Positions 53,527 to 63,825 are shown, counted from the stretch's first letter. The stretch is 64,000 nt of DNA from MR-S7 sp000400995 (GCF_045291395.1 NZ_CP152342.1:3348001-3412000), one strand, 5' to 3'. A program made the numbers and translations. The notes: generated by a model not told the origin, from the sequence alone.

Positions 53527-54008
53527 GCGACGCGCGCCACATCGCCGAGCCGCCCGCGCCCTGGGCGACGAGAGCAATGCCCCCGCGCGGGCAGGTGCTG
53601 GTGGACAGCGGCCCGCTGCTGGCCCTGTTCAACGCCGCCGACGACTGGCACGCGCCGGTCGTCTCGTGGCTGAAGGCGAACCCCGACGCAGCCCTGGTCA
53701 GCACCTGGCCGGTGCTGACCGAGGTCTGCGCGCTGCTGGTACGGCGCGTGCACAACCAGGCGGCGCTCGACTTCCTGCTGTGGGTGGAGCGCGGCGCGCT
53801 GTGCGTCGATGTGCCCGGCGAGGCCGGCCTGGCGCAGATGCGCCGCATCGCGCAGCGCTTCGCCAGCCTGCCGCTGGACCTGGCCGACGCCTCCATCGCC
53901 GAGGCTGCCGAGCGCCTGGGCCTGCGCCGCATCCTGAGCATCGATGCCGACTTCGACATCTACCGCGACATGCGGGGCCGCCCGCTGGTCAATCTGCTCC
54001 GTTCCTGA
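53523..54008 (+). CDS. PIN-domain toxin (VapC-like RNase)
   Basis: A 161-residue PIN protein with all four acidic positions: VLVDSGPLLALFNAADDWH, VLTEVCALLVRRVHNQA, LDLADASIAEAAE and ILSIDADFDIYRD. VapC toxins cleave tRNA or rRNA. There is an N-terminal extension of about 23 residues before the PIN start. It ends 7 bp before the oppD-type gene, so its transcript probably includes the two ATPases. Confidence 0.88.
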   Translation: MSDARHIAEPPAPWATRAMPPRGQVLVDSGPLLALFNAADDWHAPVVSWLKANPDAALVSTWPVLTEVCALLVRRVHNQAALDFLLWVERGALCVDVPGEAGLAQMRRIAQRFASLPLDLADASIAEAAERLGLRRILSIDADFDIYRDMRGRPLVNLLRS

Positions 54009-54015
54009 GAGCCTG

Positions 54016-54977
54016 ATGCTGCGCGTCGACAACCTACGCATCACCGTGCCCACGCGGCGCGGCAGGGCCGAGGCCGTGCGCGGGCTGGACATCGCGCTCG
54101 CGCGCGGCGAGACGCTGGGGCTGATCGGCGAGTCGGGCTGCGGCAAGTCGCTCACTGCCCTGGCGCTCATGGGCCTGCTGCCCGAGGGCGCGCAGGCCAC
54201 GGGCAGCATCCGTTTCGATGGCCAGGAGCTGCTGGGCCAGCCCGACGCGCAGCTCTGCCGCCTGCGCGGCAACCGCATCGCCATGGTCTTCCAGGAGCCC
54301 ATGACCGCCCTCAACCCCGTGCACCCCATCGGCCGCCAGGTGGCCGAGCCGCTGCGCCTGCACCAGGGCCTGACGGCCCGGCAGGCACGCGCCGAAGCCA
54401 TCGCGCTGCTGGAGCGCGTGGGCATCGCGCAGGCGGCCCAGCGCTGGGGCGCCTACCCGCACCAGTTCTCGGGCGGGCAGCGCCAGCGCATCACCATCGC
54501 CATGGCGCTGGCCTGCGGGCCCGACCTGCTGATCGCCGACGAACCCACCACGGCGCTGGACGTGACGCTGCAGCGCCAGATCCTCGACCTGATCGCCGCG
54601 CTGGTGGCCGAGCGCGGCATGGCGCTGATCCTGGTGTCGCACGACCTGGGCGTGATCGCACAGACCGTGCAGCGCACGCTGGTCATGTACGGCGGCACGG
54701 TGGTCGAAAGCGGCCCCACGCGCGCCGTGTTCACCGCGCAGGCCCATCCCTACACGCGGGGGCTGTTCGCCGCGCGCCCGCGCCTGGGCGCCGCACGGGG
54801 CACGCGCCTGCCCACCATCGCCGGCACCGTGCCCGAGCTGGCCGACCTGCCGGCCGGCTGCCCCTTCGCCGGGCGCTGCGCCCTCACCATCGACGCCTGC
54901 CGCACGGCCCTGCCGCCCGCCGTGGCGCTGGGCCCGGGCCACACGGCGCGCTGCATCCGCCTGGACGGCCACGCCGC

Positions 54978-54981
<4 letters not shown>
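54016..54981 (+). CDS. Peptide ABC transporter ATPase (OppD/DppD family)
   Basis: A 321-residue ATPase. Walker A is LIGESGCGKSLTALALMGL, signature FSGGQRQRITIAMALACGPD, Walker B LLIADEPTTALDVTLQRQIL. The C-terminal oligopeptide/dipeptide domain is present (YTRGLFAARPRLG, GCPFAGRCALTIDAC). The start at 54016 follows the toxin stop. It overlaps the second ATPase by ATGA. Confidence 0.93.
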
Positions 54982-55832
<851 letters not shown>

Positions 55833-55878
55833 TAAAAAGGGCACAGCCATACACATTCCATATAAGGAGGAGACCCCC

Positions 55879-57372
55879 ATGTTCACCCGCCGCTCAGCCC
55901 TCGCCTCCGGCGCCCTGGCCGCCACCGCGCTGGCCGTGCCCCTGCACGCGCTGGCGCAGCAGGGCAAGAAGGACAGCGTCACGCTGGCGCTGGTGCTGGA
56001 GCCCCCGGGCCTGGACCCCACGGCCGGCGCGGCCTCGTCCATCGCCGAGGTCACGCTCTACAACATCTACGAGACGCTGACCAAGATCAACGCCGACGGC
56101 AGTGTCTCGCCCCTACTGGCCGAGAGCTGGGAAGTCTCGCCCGACCTCAAGACCTACACCTTCAAGCTGCGCCGCGGCATCACCTTCCACAACAACGAGC
56201 CCTTCAACGCCGCGGCCGTCAAGTTCTCCCTGGACCGCGCGGGCGCCGCCAAGAGCACCAACAAGGACAAGCGCACCTTCGCCAACCTGAGCACCCAGGT
56301 GGTGGACGACTACACCGTGGTGGTCATCAACAAGGACATCGACCCCGACCTGCTGTTCCTGCTGGGCCAGGCCACGGCCGTCATCGTCGAGCCCAAGAGC
56401 GCCGACACCAACGCCGCCAAGCCCGTGGGCACGGGCCCCTACAAGCTCACGGCATGGAGCCGCGGCGCGTCCATCTCGCTCACAGCGTGGCCCGGCTGGC
56501 GCCAGGCGGCGCAGGTCAAGATCCGGCGCGCCACGTTCCGCTTCATCCCCGACCCCGCGGCCCAGGTAGCCGCGCTGCTCGCGGGCGACGTGGACGCCTT
56601 CCCGCGCGTCACGCCGCGCAGCATGGCGCAATTCAAGGGCAACCCGCGCTTCCAGGTCATCGTGAGCGGCTCGCGCGCCAAGACCATCCTGGCGATCAAC
56701 AACGCACGCAAGCCCCTTCATGATGTGCGCGTGCGCCGCGCCATCGCCGCCGCCATCGACCGCAAGGCCGTCATCCAGGGTGCGGCCGACGGGCTGGGCG
56801 TGCCCATCGGCAGCCACTACGTGCCCGGCGCCTTCGGCTACGTGGACACCACCGGCATCAACCCCTACGACGTGGAAAAAGCCAAGAAGCTCCTGGCCGA
56901 GGCCGGCGTGAAGCTGCCGCTCACGCTCACCATGACGCTGCCGCCCGCGCCCTACGCGCGCCAGGGCGGCGAGGTGATCGCCGCGCAACTCGCCAAGGTG
57001 GGCATCACCGCCAAGCTGCAGAACGTGGAATGGGCGCAGTGGCTCTCAGGCACCTACGGCAACAAGAACTACGACCTGACGCTGATCTCCCACGTCGAAC
57101 CCTTCGACCTGGAGAACTTCGCCAAGCCCGACTACTACTGGGGCTACCGCTCCGAGAAGTTCGACCAGCTCTACGACAAGATCAAGACCACCACCCGCCC
57201 CGCCGACCGCGCGCGCCTGCTGGGCGATGCACAGCGCCTGCTGGCCGAGGACGCGGCGCACGCCTTCCTCTACCAGCCGCAGTGGGTCACCGTCGCCAAC
57301 AAGAACCTGCGCGGGCTGTGGAAGGACATGCCGGTGTTCGTCAACGACCTCTCCACCATGTCCTGGGCATGA
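55879..57372 (+). CDS. Peptide ABC transporter substrate-binding protein (SBP family 5)
   Basis: A 497-residue periplasmic receptor. The signal peptide is RRSALASGALAATALAVPLH then ALA, twin-arginine-like at its start. Family-5 hallmarks follow: the start of the mature domain (SVTLALVLEPPGLDPTAGAA), SPLLAESWEVSPDLKTYTFK then LRRGITFHNNEPFN, and DVRVRRAIAAAIDRKAVIQG. A GGAGGAGA ribosome site precedes the ATG. It supplies the permeases above with peptides or similar substrates; the amidase next door may process the import. Confidence 0.92.
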   Translation: MFTRRSALASGALAATALAVPLHALAQQGKKDSVTLALVLEPPGLDPTAGAASSIAEVTLYNIYETLTKINADGSVSPLLAESWEVSPDLKTYTFKLRRGITFHNNEPFNAAAVKFSLDRAGAAKSTNKDKRTFANLSTQVVDDYTVVVINKDIDPDLLFLLGQATAVIVEPKSADTNAAKPVGTGPYKLTAWSRGASISLTAWPGWRQAAQVKIRRATFRFIPDPAAQVAALLAGDVDAFPRVTPRSMAQFKGNPRFQVIVSGSRAKTILAINNARKPLHDVRVRRAIAAAIDRKAVIQGAADGLGVPIGSHYVPGAFGYVDTTGINPYDVEKAKKLLAEAGVKLPLTLTMTLPPAPYARQGGEVIAAQLAKVGITAKLQNVEWAQWLSGTYGNKNYDLTLISHVEPFDLENFAKPDYYWGYRSEKFDQLYDKIKTTTRPADRARLLGDAQRLLAEDAAHAFLYQPQWVTVANKNLRGLWKDMPVFVNDLSTMSWA

Positions 57373-58772
57373 ACGCATTGCACGACCTCTCCGCCCGCGA
57401 ACTGCTCGCCGCCTATCGCGCGCGCAGCCTCTCTCCCGTCGAAGTCACGCAGGCGCTGCTCGACCACATCGCGCGCTGGGAGCCGCACATCGCCGCCACC
57501 TGGCTGCTGCGCCCCGAGGCCGCCCTGGCCCAGGCCCGCGCCAGCGAGGCGCGCTGGCTGCGCGGCGCGCCCTGCGGCCCGCTGGACGGCGTGCCCGCCA
57601 CCGTCAAGGACAACATCGCCACCCAGGGCGATCCCACGCCGCTGGGCACCGCCGCCGCCGAACTGCTGCCCGCTGCGGCCGACGCGCCGCCCGCCGCGCG
57701 GCTGCGCGAGGCCGGCGCCGTCATCGTCTGCAAGACCACCATGCCCGACTACGGCATGCTCTCCTCGGGCCTGTCGTCGTTCCACCAGCTCGCGCGCAAC
57801 CCGTGGGACCTGGGCAAGACGCCCGGCGGGTCGAGCGCGGGCGCGGGCGCCGCCGCCGCCGCGGGCTACGGGCCGCTGCACCTGGGCACCGACATCGGCG
57901 GCTCCATCCGCCTGCCCGCGGGCTGGTGCGGGGTCTTCGGCCTCAAGCCCAGCCTGGGCCGCGTGCCCATCGACCCACCCTACACCGGCCGCGCCGCCGG
58001 CCCCATGACGCGCAGCGCGGCCGATGCGGCGCTCATGATGCAGGTGCTGAGCCAGCCCGATGCACGCGACAGCATGAGCCTGCCGCCCGAGCCCATTGCG
58101 TGGGAACGCTACGCCGAACGCAGCCTGCAAGGGCTTCGCGTGGGCCTGCTGCTCGACGCGGGCTGCGGCCTGCCCACCGACCCCGAGGTGCGTGCCGCCG
58201 TCGCATCCGCCGCGCGCCTCTTCGAGCAGGCGGGCGCCATCGTCGTGCCCATGCGCCCCTTCCTCACGCGGCAGATGCTCGACGGCATGGACCACTTCTG
58301 GCGCATGCGCTCGCACATGGACCTGCGCACGCTCGCGCCCGAACGGCAGGCCCAGGTGCTGCCCTTCATCCGCGACTGGGCCGCGAGCGCCGCCGCCTTG
58401 GACGGAGCGCAGGTGTTCGACGCCAGCCAGCAGTTCCACGCCACGCGCGTGGCCACCGTGCGCGCCTGCGCGCCATTCGACTACGTGCTCTCGCCCGTCG
58501 CGCCCATCCCCGCGTTCCCGGCCGAGCTGCCCTCGCCCACCAATGACCCGCTGCGCCCGCTGGAGCACATCGCCTTCACCGTGTCGTTCAACATGTCGGA
58601 GCAACCCGCCGCCTCGGTCAACTGCGGCTACACGGCTGGCGGCCTGCCCATCGGCCTGCAGATCGCGGGCCGGCGCTTCGACGACCTGGGCGTGCTGCAG
58701 GTGGCCCATGCGTTCGAGCAGATGCGCGGGCCGCAGCGGCCTTGGCCCCTGCCTCCCGCAGCGTCAATATGA
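57369..58772 (+). CDS. Amidase-signature family hydrolase
   Basis: A 467-residue amidase. The catalytic Ser-cisSer-Lys triad is in GVPATVKDNIATQG (Lys) and KTPGGSSAGAGAAAAAGY then GPLHLGTDIGGSIRLPAGWC (Ser pair). GVFGLKPSLGRVP follows. It overlaps the receptor stop by ATGA, so amide hydrolysis is probably the first step after uptake. Substrate specificity is not visible. The C-terminus ends normally just before a repeat copy. Confidence 0.92.
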   Translation: MNALHDLSARELLAAYRARSLSPVEVTQALLDHIARWEPHIAATWLLRPEAALAQARASEARWLRGAPCGPLDGVPATVKDNIATQGDPTPLGTAAAELLPAAADAPPAARLREAGAVIVCKTTMPDYGMLSSGLSSFHQLARNPWDLGKTPGGSSAGAGAAAAAGYGPLHLGTDIGGSIRLPAGWCGVFGLKPSLGRVPIDPPYTGRAAGPMTRSAADAALMMQVLSQPDARDSMSLPPEPIAWERYAERSLQGLRVGLLLDAGCGLPTDPEVRAAVASAARLFEQAGAIVVPMRPFLTRQMLDGMDHFWRMRSHMDLRTLAPERQAQVLPFIRDWAASAAALDGAQVFDASQQFHATRVATVRACAPFDYVLSPVAPIPAFPAELPSPTNDPLRPLEHIAFTVSFNMSEQPAASVNCGYTAGGLPIGLQIAGRRFDDLGVLQVAHAFEQMRGPQRPWPLPPAASI

Positions 58773-58822
58773 GTAAAAACGGCTCCAGCGCTTATCCAGC
58801 AAGCGCTAGCAGCTATCAAACC
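58771..58822. repeat. Comamonadaceae palindromic repeat copy, reverse orientation
   Basis: CTCCAGCGCTTATCCAGCAA then GCGCTAGCAGCTATCAAACC; reversed relative to the copies at 51021 and 54991. It starts at the amidase stop and fills the gap to the convergent LysE gene. Confidence 0.8.
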
Positions 58823-58829
58823 TGAAGCG

Positions 58830-59471
58830 TCAGCGCTGCGCCGTGGCCAGCCGCACGGCCAGCCCCAGGAACACCACGCCGGCCACGCGGTTCAGCAGCC
58901 GCTGGGCGCGGGCCGAGCGCAGCAGCAGCGTGCCGAACGCACCCGAGAAGCAGGCGATCGCGCCGAACACCAACAGCGTGGCCAGCATGAACACCACGCC
59001 CAGCACCATGATCTGCTGCGCCATGCCGCCGCGCGCCGGATCGGCGAACTGGGGCAGGAAGGCCAGGAAGAAGATCAGCACCTTGGGATTGGTGAGGTTC
59101 ATCACCACCCCGCGCCCCACCATGCGCAACGCGCTGCCGCGGCCCTGGCCGGCGTTGGCAGCCTGCGGCGCGCCCGGTGTGCCAGCCGGCGCGCGCAGGG
59201 CGCCCCAGGCCAGCCAGGCCAGGTAGGCCGCGCCTGCGAACTTGAGCACCGTGAACGCCGTGCTGGAAGCCGCGAACACCGCCGCCAGCCCCAGCGCCAC
59301 CGCCGCCGTGTGTCCGACGAGCCCCAGGCACAGGCCCAGCACCACGCACATGCCCGCGCGCCAGCCGCGCTGCGCGGACTGCAGCAGCACGAAGAGGTTG
59401 TCGGGCCCGGGCGTGAGACCCAGGATGACGGAGACGCCGAAGAACGCGGCGAGGGTTTCGGTGGAAGGCAT
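58830..59471 (-). CDS. LysE/RhtB-family amino-acid exporter
   Basis: A 213-residue inner-membrane protein with six hydrophobic helices. Family signatures: FFGVSVILGLTPGPDNLFVL then LQSAQRGWRAG near the start, and MNLTNPKVLIFFLAFLPQF. It exports amino acids or related metabolites. The ATG at 59471 matches the family start; another ATG three codons upstream is possible. Confidence 0.93.
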   Translation of the reverse strand: MPSTETLAAFFGVSVILGLTPGPDNLFVLLQSAQRGWRAGMCVVLGLCLGLVGHTAAVALGLAAVFAASSTAFTVLKFAGAAYLAWLAWGALRAPAGTPGAPQAANAGQGRGSALRMVGRGVVMNLTNPKVLIFFLAFLPQFADPARGGMAQQIMVLGVVFMLATLLVFGAIACFSGAFGTLLLRSARAQRLLNRVAGVVFLGLAVRLATAQR

Positions 59472-59553
59472 GGCACGCATTGTGCCCCCCGGTTGGCCGC
59501 ACAATCCCAGGCCTGCGCCGGCACATCCGCCGGCTTCCACGGATCGCTTCGCA

Positions 59554-60165
59554 ATGGACTTCTTCCTCCTGGTGGCGCTGGCCGCCACCGGCGCCTACAT
59601 GCTCAACACCCAGCAGCAGCACCGGCGCATCGCGCTGCTGGGCCGCCACCTGCAGCCCTACCAGATCGAACGGCTCATGGAGACGCTCATCCAGGGCTAT
59701 CTGCGCGCCATGGGCGAGCAGGACGCCGAGCGCCGCGCCCAGGTGCTGCACATGCTGGAAGGCAGCGAGGCGCAGCTGTGCGAGCAGTTCGAGCGCCTGG
59801 TGGCCGACTTCCGGCGCGTGCCCGCGCCGCTGGCGCGCGTGAGCCAGCTGCCGCTGGGCCTGCCGTTCGCGCTGCAGCTCTTTTCCGGCGCATCGTTCGA
59901 CATGCGCGACGCCCTGGCCCTGCACGCGCGCGGCATTGCCCGCGTGTCGCGCAACGAGGCGGGCCTGGCCCCGCGCGACAAGGCTTTCACCATGACCGCC
60001 GAGCTGCTGCTGATGCAGCACACCTGCCACTGGTTCTGCAAATCCAAAGCCGTGGCCTCCGCCCGCGTGATGGCGCGCCACCAGACGGCCCATGCGCAGA
60101 TCGTGGCCTCGGTCTCGCCGGAGACCCGCTCGGCCTACATGGCGCTGACGGGCGCGCGGCAGTAG
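59554..60165 (+). CDS. Conserved protein of unknown function
   Basis: A 203-residue protein with a short hydrophobic N-terminus (DFFLLVALAATGAYMLNTQQ) that may anchor it, then an alpha-helical body (LMETLIQGYLRAMGEQDAER, LCEQFERLVADFRRVPAPLA, MTAELLLMQHTCHWFCKSKA). No domain is recognised. It is divergent from the LysE gene and followed by the kinase-like gene. Base composition matches its neighbours, so it is probably native. Confidence 0.75.
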   Translation: MDFFLLVALAATGAYMLNTQQQHRRIALLGRHLQPYQIERLMETLIQGYLRAMGEQDAERRAQVLHMLEGSEAQLCEQFERLVADFRRVPAPLARVSQLPLGLPFALQLFSGASFDMRDALALHARGIARVSRNEAGLAPRDKAFTMTAELLLMQHTCHWFCKSKAVASARVMARHQTAHAQIVASVSPETRSAYMALTGARQ

Positions 60166-60217
60166 TCCGCGTCCTACCCCGCAACGCGCCTTGCGGCGTT
60201 CCAATGCGCACAGCGCC

Positions 60218-60895
60218 ATGACAATGCCCGACCTCCCTTCCTCCTCCGCCTGGATTGCGCTGGGCGTGCAGCACGCGGTGCTGGCGCGCGCCATGCCCGC
60301 CGTGCGCCACGACCTGGCCGCCCCCTTGTCCGTGATGCGCATGGGCACCACGGTGCTCAAGCGGCGCCTGGCCGACGGCGAACTGCCGCCCGCGCAGGCG
60401 GTGGAGCGCGTGGAGCAGCTCGAAACCCATCTCGCCAGCCTGACCGACAGCGCCCGGCGCCTGCGCCACTGGGACCTGCAGGCCCCGCCCGCCAGCGCAC
60501 CGCTGCGCGCCACGGCGCAGCTGGCGCAGCAGTGGGCGCAGCCGCTGCTGGCCCTGCGCGGCCTGGCGGTGGAGCTGGCGGACGGCGACACCCTGCCCGA
60601 CACGCCCGTCGCCCAGCACCTCCTGCTGTGCCTGCTGCTGGGTGCGGTTCACCTCCTGGCGGAGGCGCCCGCAGCGCCCGCCTGCATCCGCATCGGCCCC
60701 GTGCCGGACCAGGCAAACGCCCTGCGCGTGCAGGCCGAGGGGCTGGCCCATCAGGGGCTGGCCGAGCAATCCCTGCCCGCGCCGCAGGCGCAGGGCATGC
60801 CGCCGCTGGACGGCGCCGCGCTGCAGCACCTGGCGCGCCATGGCGGCGCCGACCTGCGCTGGGGCGACGGGTGGGTGGAGGTCACTGCGCCGTGA
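60218..60895 (+). CDS. Protein resembling a histidine-kinase core, degenerate
   Basis: A 225-residue protein whose start AVRHDLAAPLSVMRMGTTVL resembles the H-box of HisKA domains (H-D/E-L..PL), with a second helix (AVERVEQLETHLASLTDSAR). The rest has the size of an HATPase domain but I cannot see the N, G1 or G2 boxes clearly (GGADLRWGDGWVEVTA is the nearest). It may be a non-catalytic phosphotransfer or signalling protein. Its 3' end overlaps the convergent DUF429 gene by 14 bp. Confidence 0.55.
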   Translation: MTMPDLPSSSAWIALGVQHAVLARAMPAVRHDLAAPLSVMRMGTTVLKRRLADGELPPAQAVERVEQLETHLASLTDSARRLRHWDLQAPPASAPLRATAQLAQQWAQPLLALRGLAVELADGDTLPDTPVAQHLLLCLLLGAVHLLAEAPAAPACIRIGPVPDQANALRVQAEGLAHQGLAEQSLPAPQAQGMPPLDGAALQHLARHGGADLRWGDGWVEVTAP

Positions 60896-61703
60896 CGATC
60901 CAGCCCTCCAGCGGATCCAGGTCCGCCGGCAGGCCGTAGCGCGCATCGCCCTGCTGCTGCCGCTGCAGCGCCCAGCCGGCCTGCACCATGCACAGCACGG
61001 CATCCAGGCTGTCGCCGCTGGCATCGTGCAGCAGGGTTTCGCGCAGCGGCTGCGCCGCCACCAGTGCCAGGCCCAGGCGCGTGGCGCCGTGTTCCAGGCC
61101 ATCCAGGATGTCGGCGCGCGCAGCCAGCCGCTCGGGGGTCCGGCGCTGGCGGTCGTCGCTCTTGTAGCTGCGCCGGCCGACCAGCTCGCGCGCCAGCAGG
61201 CCGGGGTAGGCTTCCAGCGCCACGCGGCGCGGGTCGCCGCCGTGCAGGCCCGGCAGGTGCACGCCTGCATCCAGCAGCAGGGGCACGCCTGCATGGAGCA
61301 TGTAAGCCACGGGCGGGTTGACCCATTTCATCGAGGGGCTGGAGCCCGCGGGCCCGTCGGTTGCGCGGTGGGCGAACTTGGCGCCCACGGGACGCGCGGC
61401 GCAGAACGCGGCGAACGCCGCGCGGATCTGCGCACGCGTGAGCGCGCGGTAGTGCTGCATGCAGTCCTCCCACGCCAGCGGCCAGCCCAGCGCCGCCACC
61501 AGTTCGCGCGGCAGGCCGAACGGCAAATCGAAGCCGCCTACCCAGTCGCCCGGCTGGCGCAGCCACTCGCCCCATGCCTGCAGGGTGCCGAAGCGCTGCA
61601 GTCCGTGCAGCACCACCTGCGCGCCCTGCAACTCCCCCAGCGCCAGCACGATGGGCTTGCGCGGCCCCGGGCTGCTTGAGAAGTCGCAGCCGGCGAGCAT
61701 CAT
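60882..61703 (-). CDS. DUF429-family protein
   Basis: A 273-residue protein of the DUF429 group, thought to have an RNase H-like fold. The start (MLAGCDFSSSPGPRKPIVLA) contains the first Asp, WVGGFDLPFGLPRELVAALG the second, and SGDSLDAVLCMVQAGWALQR the C-terminal Asp-Asp cluster; DPRRVALEAYPGLLARELVG is typical. Nuclease activity is predicted, not proven, for the family. The ATG at 61703 overlaps the transporter stop by ATGA. Confidence 0.85.
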   Translation of the reverse strand: MMLAGCDFSSSPGPRKPIVLALGELQGAQVVLHGLQRFGTLQAWGEWLRQPGDWVGGFDLPFGLPRELVAALGWPLAWEDCMQHYRALTRAQIRAAFAAFCAARPVGAKFAHRATDGPAGSSPSMKWVNPPVAYMLHAGVPLLLDAGVHLPGLHGGDPRRVALEAYPGLLARELVGRRSYKSDDRQRRTPERLAARADILDGLEHGATRLGLALVAAQPLRETLLHDASGDSLDAVLCMVQAGWALQRQQQGDARYGLPADLDPLEGWIVTAQ

Positions 61704-62581
61704 CCCAATGCCAGCGCCGCCACGCCTGCCGCGATCAGCAGCGCGCCGGCGATGCGCGCGGCGCGGTCGCCCTCGCCCAGCAAGTGCCCACCGATGAGCG
61801 CAGCGAACAGCATGGACACCTCGCGCGCGGGGGCCACGTGGGCCATGGGCGCCTCCTGCATGGCGTAGAGCACCAGCACGTAGGCGATGGGGCTCACGGC
61901 GGCCACCAGCAGCGCGAAGCGCCACTGCACGGCCCACAGCCGCGCCAGCTCCGCACGGTCGCGCAGGGCCACGGGTGCCAGCACCGCCACGCGCACGAAG
62001 TTGCCCATGTAGTCCACGAGGATGGGCGAGAGCAGCATGAACTTGACCGCATAGCCGTCCACCACCGTATAGCTGGCGATGAACACGCCGGTCAGCACGC
62101 CGTAGAGCATGCCCTTGCGCACGCGCCGGCGCGCCTGCGGATCGTGCGCCGCGCGCAGCAGGCCCGGCCCGCCGGCGATCAGGAACACGCCGCCCACCAC
62201 GCCCGCGATGCCCACGGCGCCCAGCGCCGACAACTGCTCGCCCAGCAGCGTCACGGCCACCAGCGACGACAGCAGCGGCCCCGTGCCGCGCGCGAGCGGG
62301 TAGACCACCGTCAGGTCGGCCTTGCGGTAGCCGCGCAGCAATATCACGTAATACAGCACGTGCAGCACGCCGCTGAACACCACGATGCCCCACTCGCGCG
62401 TGCCCCAGAGCGGCACGGCGTCGCGCCCCATCCACCAGCCCAGCGGCGCCCAGACCACCGCCATCAGCGTCGAGGTGAAGAACGCGAAGCGCGCGTCGCC
62501 ACCCGCCTTCTTGGCGGCGATGTTCCAGCCCGCGTGGATCAGGCCGGCCAGGATGATGAGGGCGAACGCGTTGAGGGACAT
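61700..62581 (-). CDS. EamA-family (DMT) transporter
   Basis: A 293-residue membrane protein with ten predicted helices in two EamA repeats. First repeat: LIILAGLIHAGWNIAAKKAG to VYPLARGTGPLLSSLVAVTL; second: GVLTGVFIASYTVVDGYAVK to MLFAALIGGHLLGEGDRAAR. It is a metabolite exporter or importer of unknown substrate, coupled to the DUF429 gene. Confidence 0.92.
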   Translation of the reverse strand: MSLNAFALIILAGLIHAGWNIAAKKAGGDARFAFFTSTLMAVVWAPLGWWMGRDAVPLWGTREWGIVVFSGVLHVLYYVILLRGYRKADLTVVYPLARGTGPLLSSLVAVTLLGEQLSALGAVGIAGVVGGVFLIAGGPGLLRAAHDPQARRRVRKGMLYGVLTGVFIASYTVVDGYAVKFMLLSPILVDYMGNFVRVAVLAPVALRDRAELARLWAVQWRFALLVAAVSPIAYVLVLYAMQEAPMAHVAPAREVSMLFAALIGGHLLGEGDRAARIAGALLIAAGVAALALG

Positions 62582-62645
62582 CGGGAGGTCACGAAAGGAA
62601 AAGGGCGCCGCAGCGGCGCCCTGGCAGCAGAAGGTGCAGCGGGAA

Positions 62646-63071
62646 TCAGGCCCTGCCGATGATCGAAGCCGTGGCCATGAGCTCCTCCAACAGCGCGAAC
62701 GACACGCGGCCGGACACAGCGTACGGGTCCAGCTCGGGCCGCTCCGAATACTTGAGCACGATGGAATGGTTGAGCTTGGCCAGGTTCACCTGGCCCATGG
62801 ACCAGCCGGAGAAGCGCCGCTCGTCGATCTCCTCGAAGTGCAGCAGCTCCACGTCCTTGTGCCGCACGTCCTTCTGGATGCTGGCGTACAGCCGGCTCAC
62901 GGCCGAGCGCCCGCCTTCGATAGCCTGCAGGAAGATGCCGCCGCCGTAGCACAGCACGCCGGTGATGCCGCAGGCGGGGTTGTGTTCACGGCCTTCCGCA
63001 AGGATGGCCTCGATGGCCGCGGGCGAAGTGTCCACGGCACGGCTGACGTAAAGCAGGCGCACGAGCATCAT
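62646..63071 (-). CDS. BLUF-domain blue-light photoreceptor, single domain
   Basis: A 141-residue FAD photoreceptor. The photoactive residues are all present: Y8 in RLLYVSRAVD, N31 in REHNPACGITGVL, Q49 in GIFLQAIEGG, and W90/M92 in FSGWSMGQ. C-terminal helices (about 100-141) cap the domain. There is no output domain, so it signals by protein contact. Its start overlaps the folE stop by ATGA, an unusual coupling of a light sensor to a pterin enzyme gene. Confidence 0.93.
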   Translation of the reverse strand: MMLVRLLYVSRAVDTSPAAIEAILAEGREHNPACGITGVLCYGGGIFLQAIEGGRSAVSRLYASIQKDVRHKDVELLHFEEIDERRFSGWSMGQVNLAKLNHSIVLKYSERPELDPYAVSGRVSFALLEELMATASIIGRA

Positions 63072-63784
63072 CCATTCCTTCCGGGTATGAGTGAGAGAAA
63101 TTCGCGTCGCAGCGCCGGGTCCTTGAGGAACACGCCGCGCATCACGGAGTTGATCATCTTGCTGTCCATCTCGCGCACCCCGCGCCAGGACATGCAGAAA
63201 TGGCTCGCCTCCATCACCACGGCCAGGCCGTCGGGCTGGGTCTTCTCCATGATGAGGTCGGCCAGCTGCACCACGGCTTCTTCCTGGATCTGCGGGCGGC
63301 CCATCACCCAGTCCACCAGCCGCGCATACTTCGACAGCCCGATCACGTTGGTGTGCTCGTTGGGCAGGATGCCAATCCAGATCTTGCCGATCACCGGGCA
63401 GAAGTGGTGGCTGCAGGCGCTGCGCACGGTGATGGGGCCGACGATCATCAGCTCGTTCAGGTGCTCGGCGTTCGGAAACTCGGTGATCGCGGGCGGCTGC
63501 ACGTAGCGGCCCTTGAACACCTCGTTCAGGTACATCTTCGCCACCCGCCGCGCGGTGCTGCGCGTGTTGTGGTCGCCGGCCGTGTCGATGACCATGGCAT
63601 CCAGCACGCCCTGCATCTTGGACTCCACCTCGTCGAGCAGTTGCTCCAGCTCGCCCGGCTGGATGAACTCGGCGATGTTGTCGTTCGCATGGAAGCGCTT
63701 GCGGGCCGCGTTCAAGCGCTCACGGATCTTGACGGAGACGGGCGTGCCCTCGTCGGGCACGTGGGCGTTCGGTTCGGAAGACAT
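63068..63784 (-). CDS. folE: GTP cyclohydrolase I
   Basis: A 238-residue enzyme that converts GTP to dihydroneopterin triphosphate, the first step of folate synthesis. It shows the zinc and active-site residues in TVRSACSHHFCPVIGKIWIG, GLSKYARLVDWVMGRPQIQE, and VVMEASHFCMSWRGVREMDS. An N-terminal extension of about 40 residues precedes the core. It is first in an operon with the BLUF gene. Confidence 0.96.
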   Translation of the reverse strand: MSSEPNAHVPDEGTPVSVKIRERLNAARKRFHANDNIAEFIQPGELEQLLDEVESKMQGVLDAMVIDTAGDHNTRSTARRVAKMYLNEVFKGRYVQPPAITEFPNAEHLNELMIVGPITVRSACSHHFCPVIGKIWIGILPNEHTNVIGLSKYARLVDWVMGRPQIQEEAVVQLADLIMEKTQPDGLAVVMEASHFCMSWRGVREMDSKMINSVMRGVFLKDPALRREFLSLIPGRNG

Positions 63785-63825
63785 GCCGGCATGGTACCAG
63801 CGAATACGGCCGGCTTCTCTATGGG

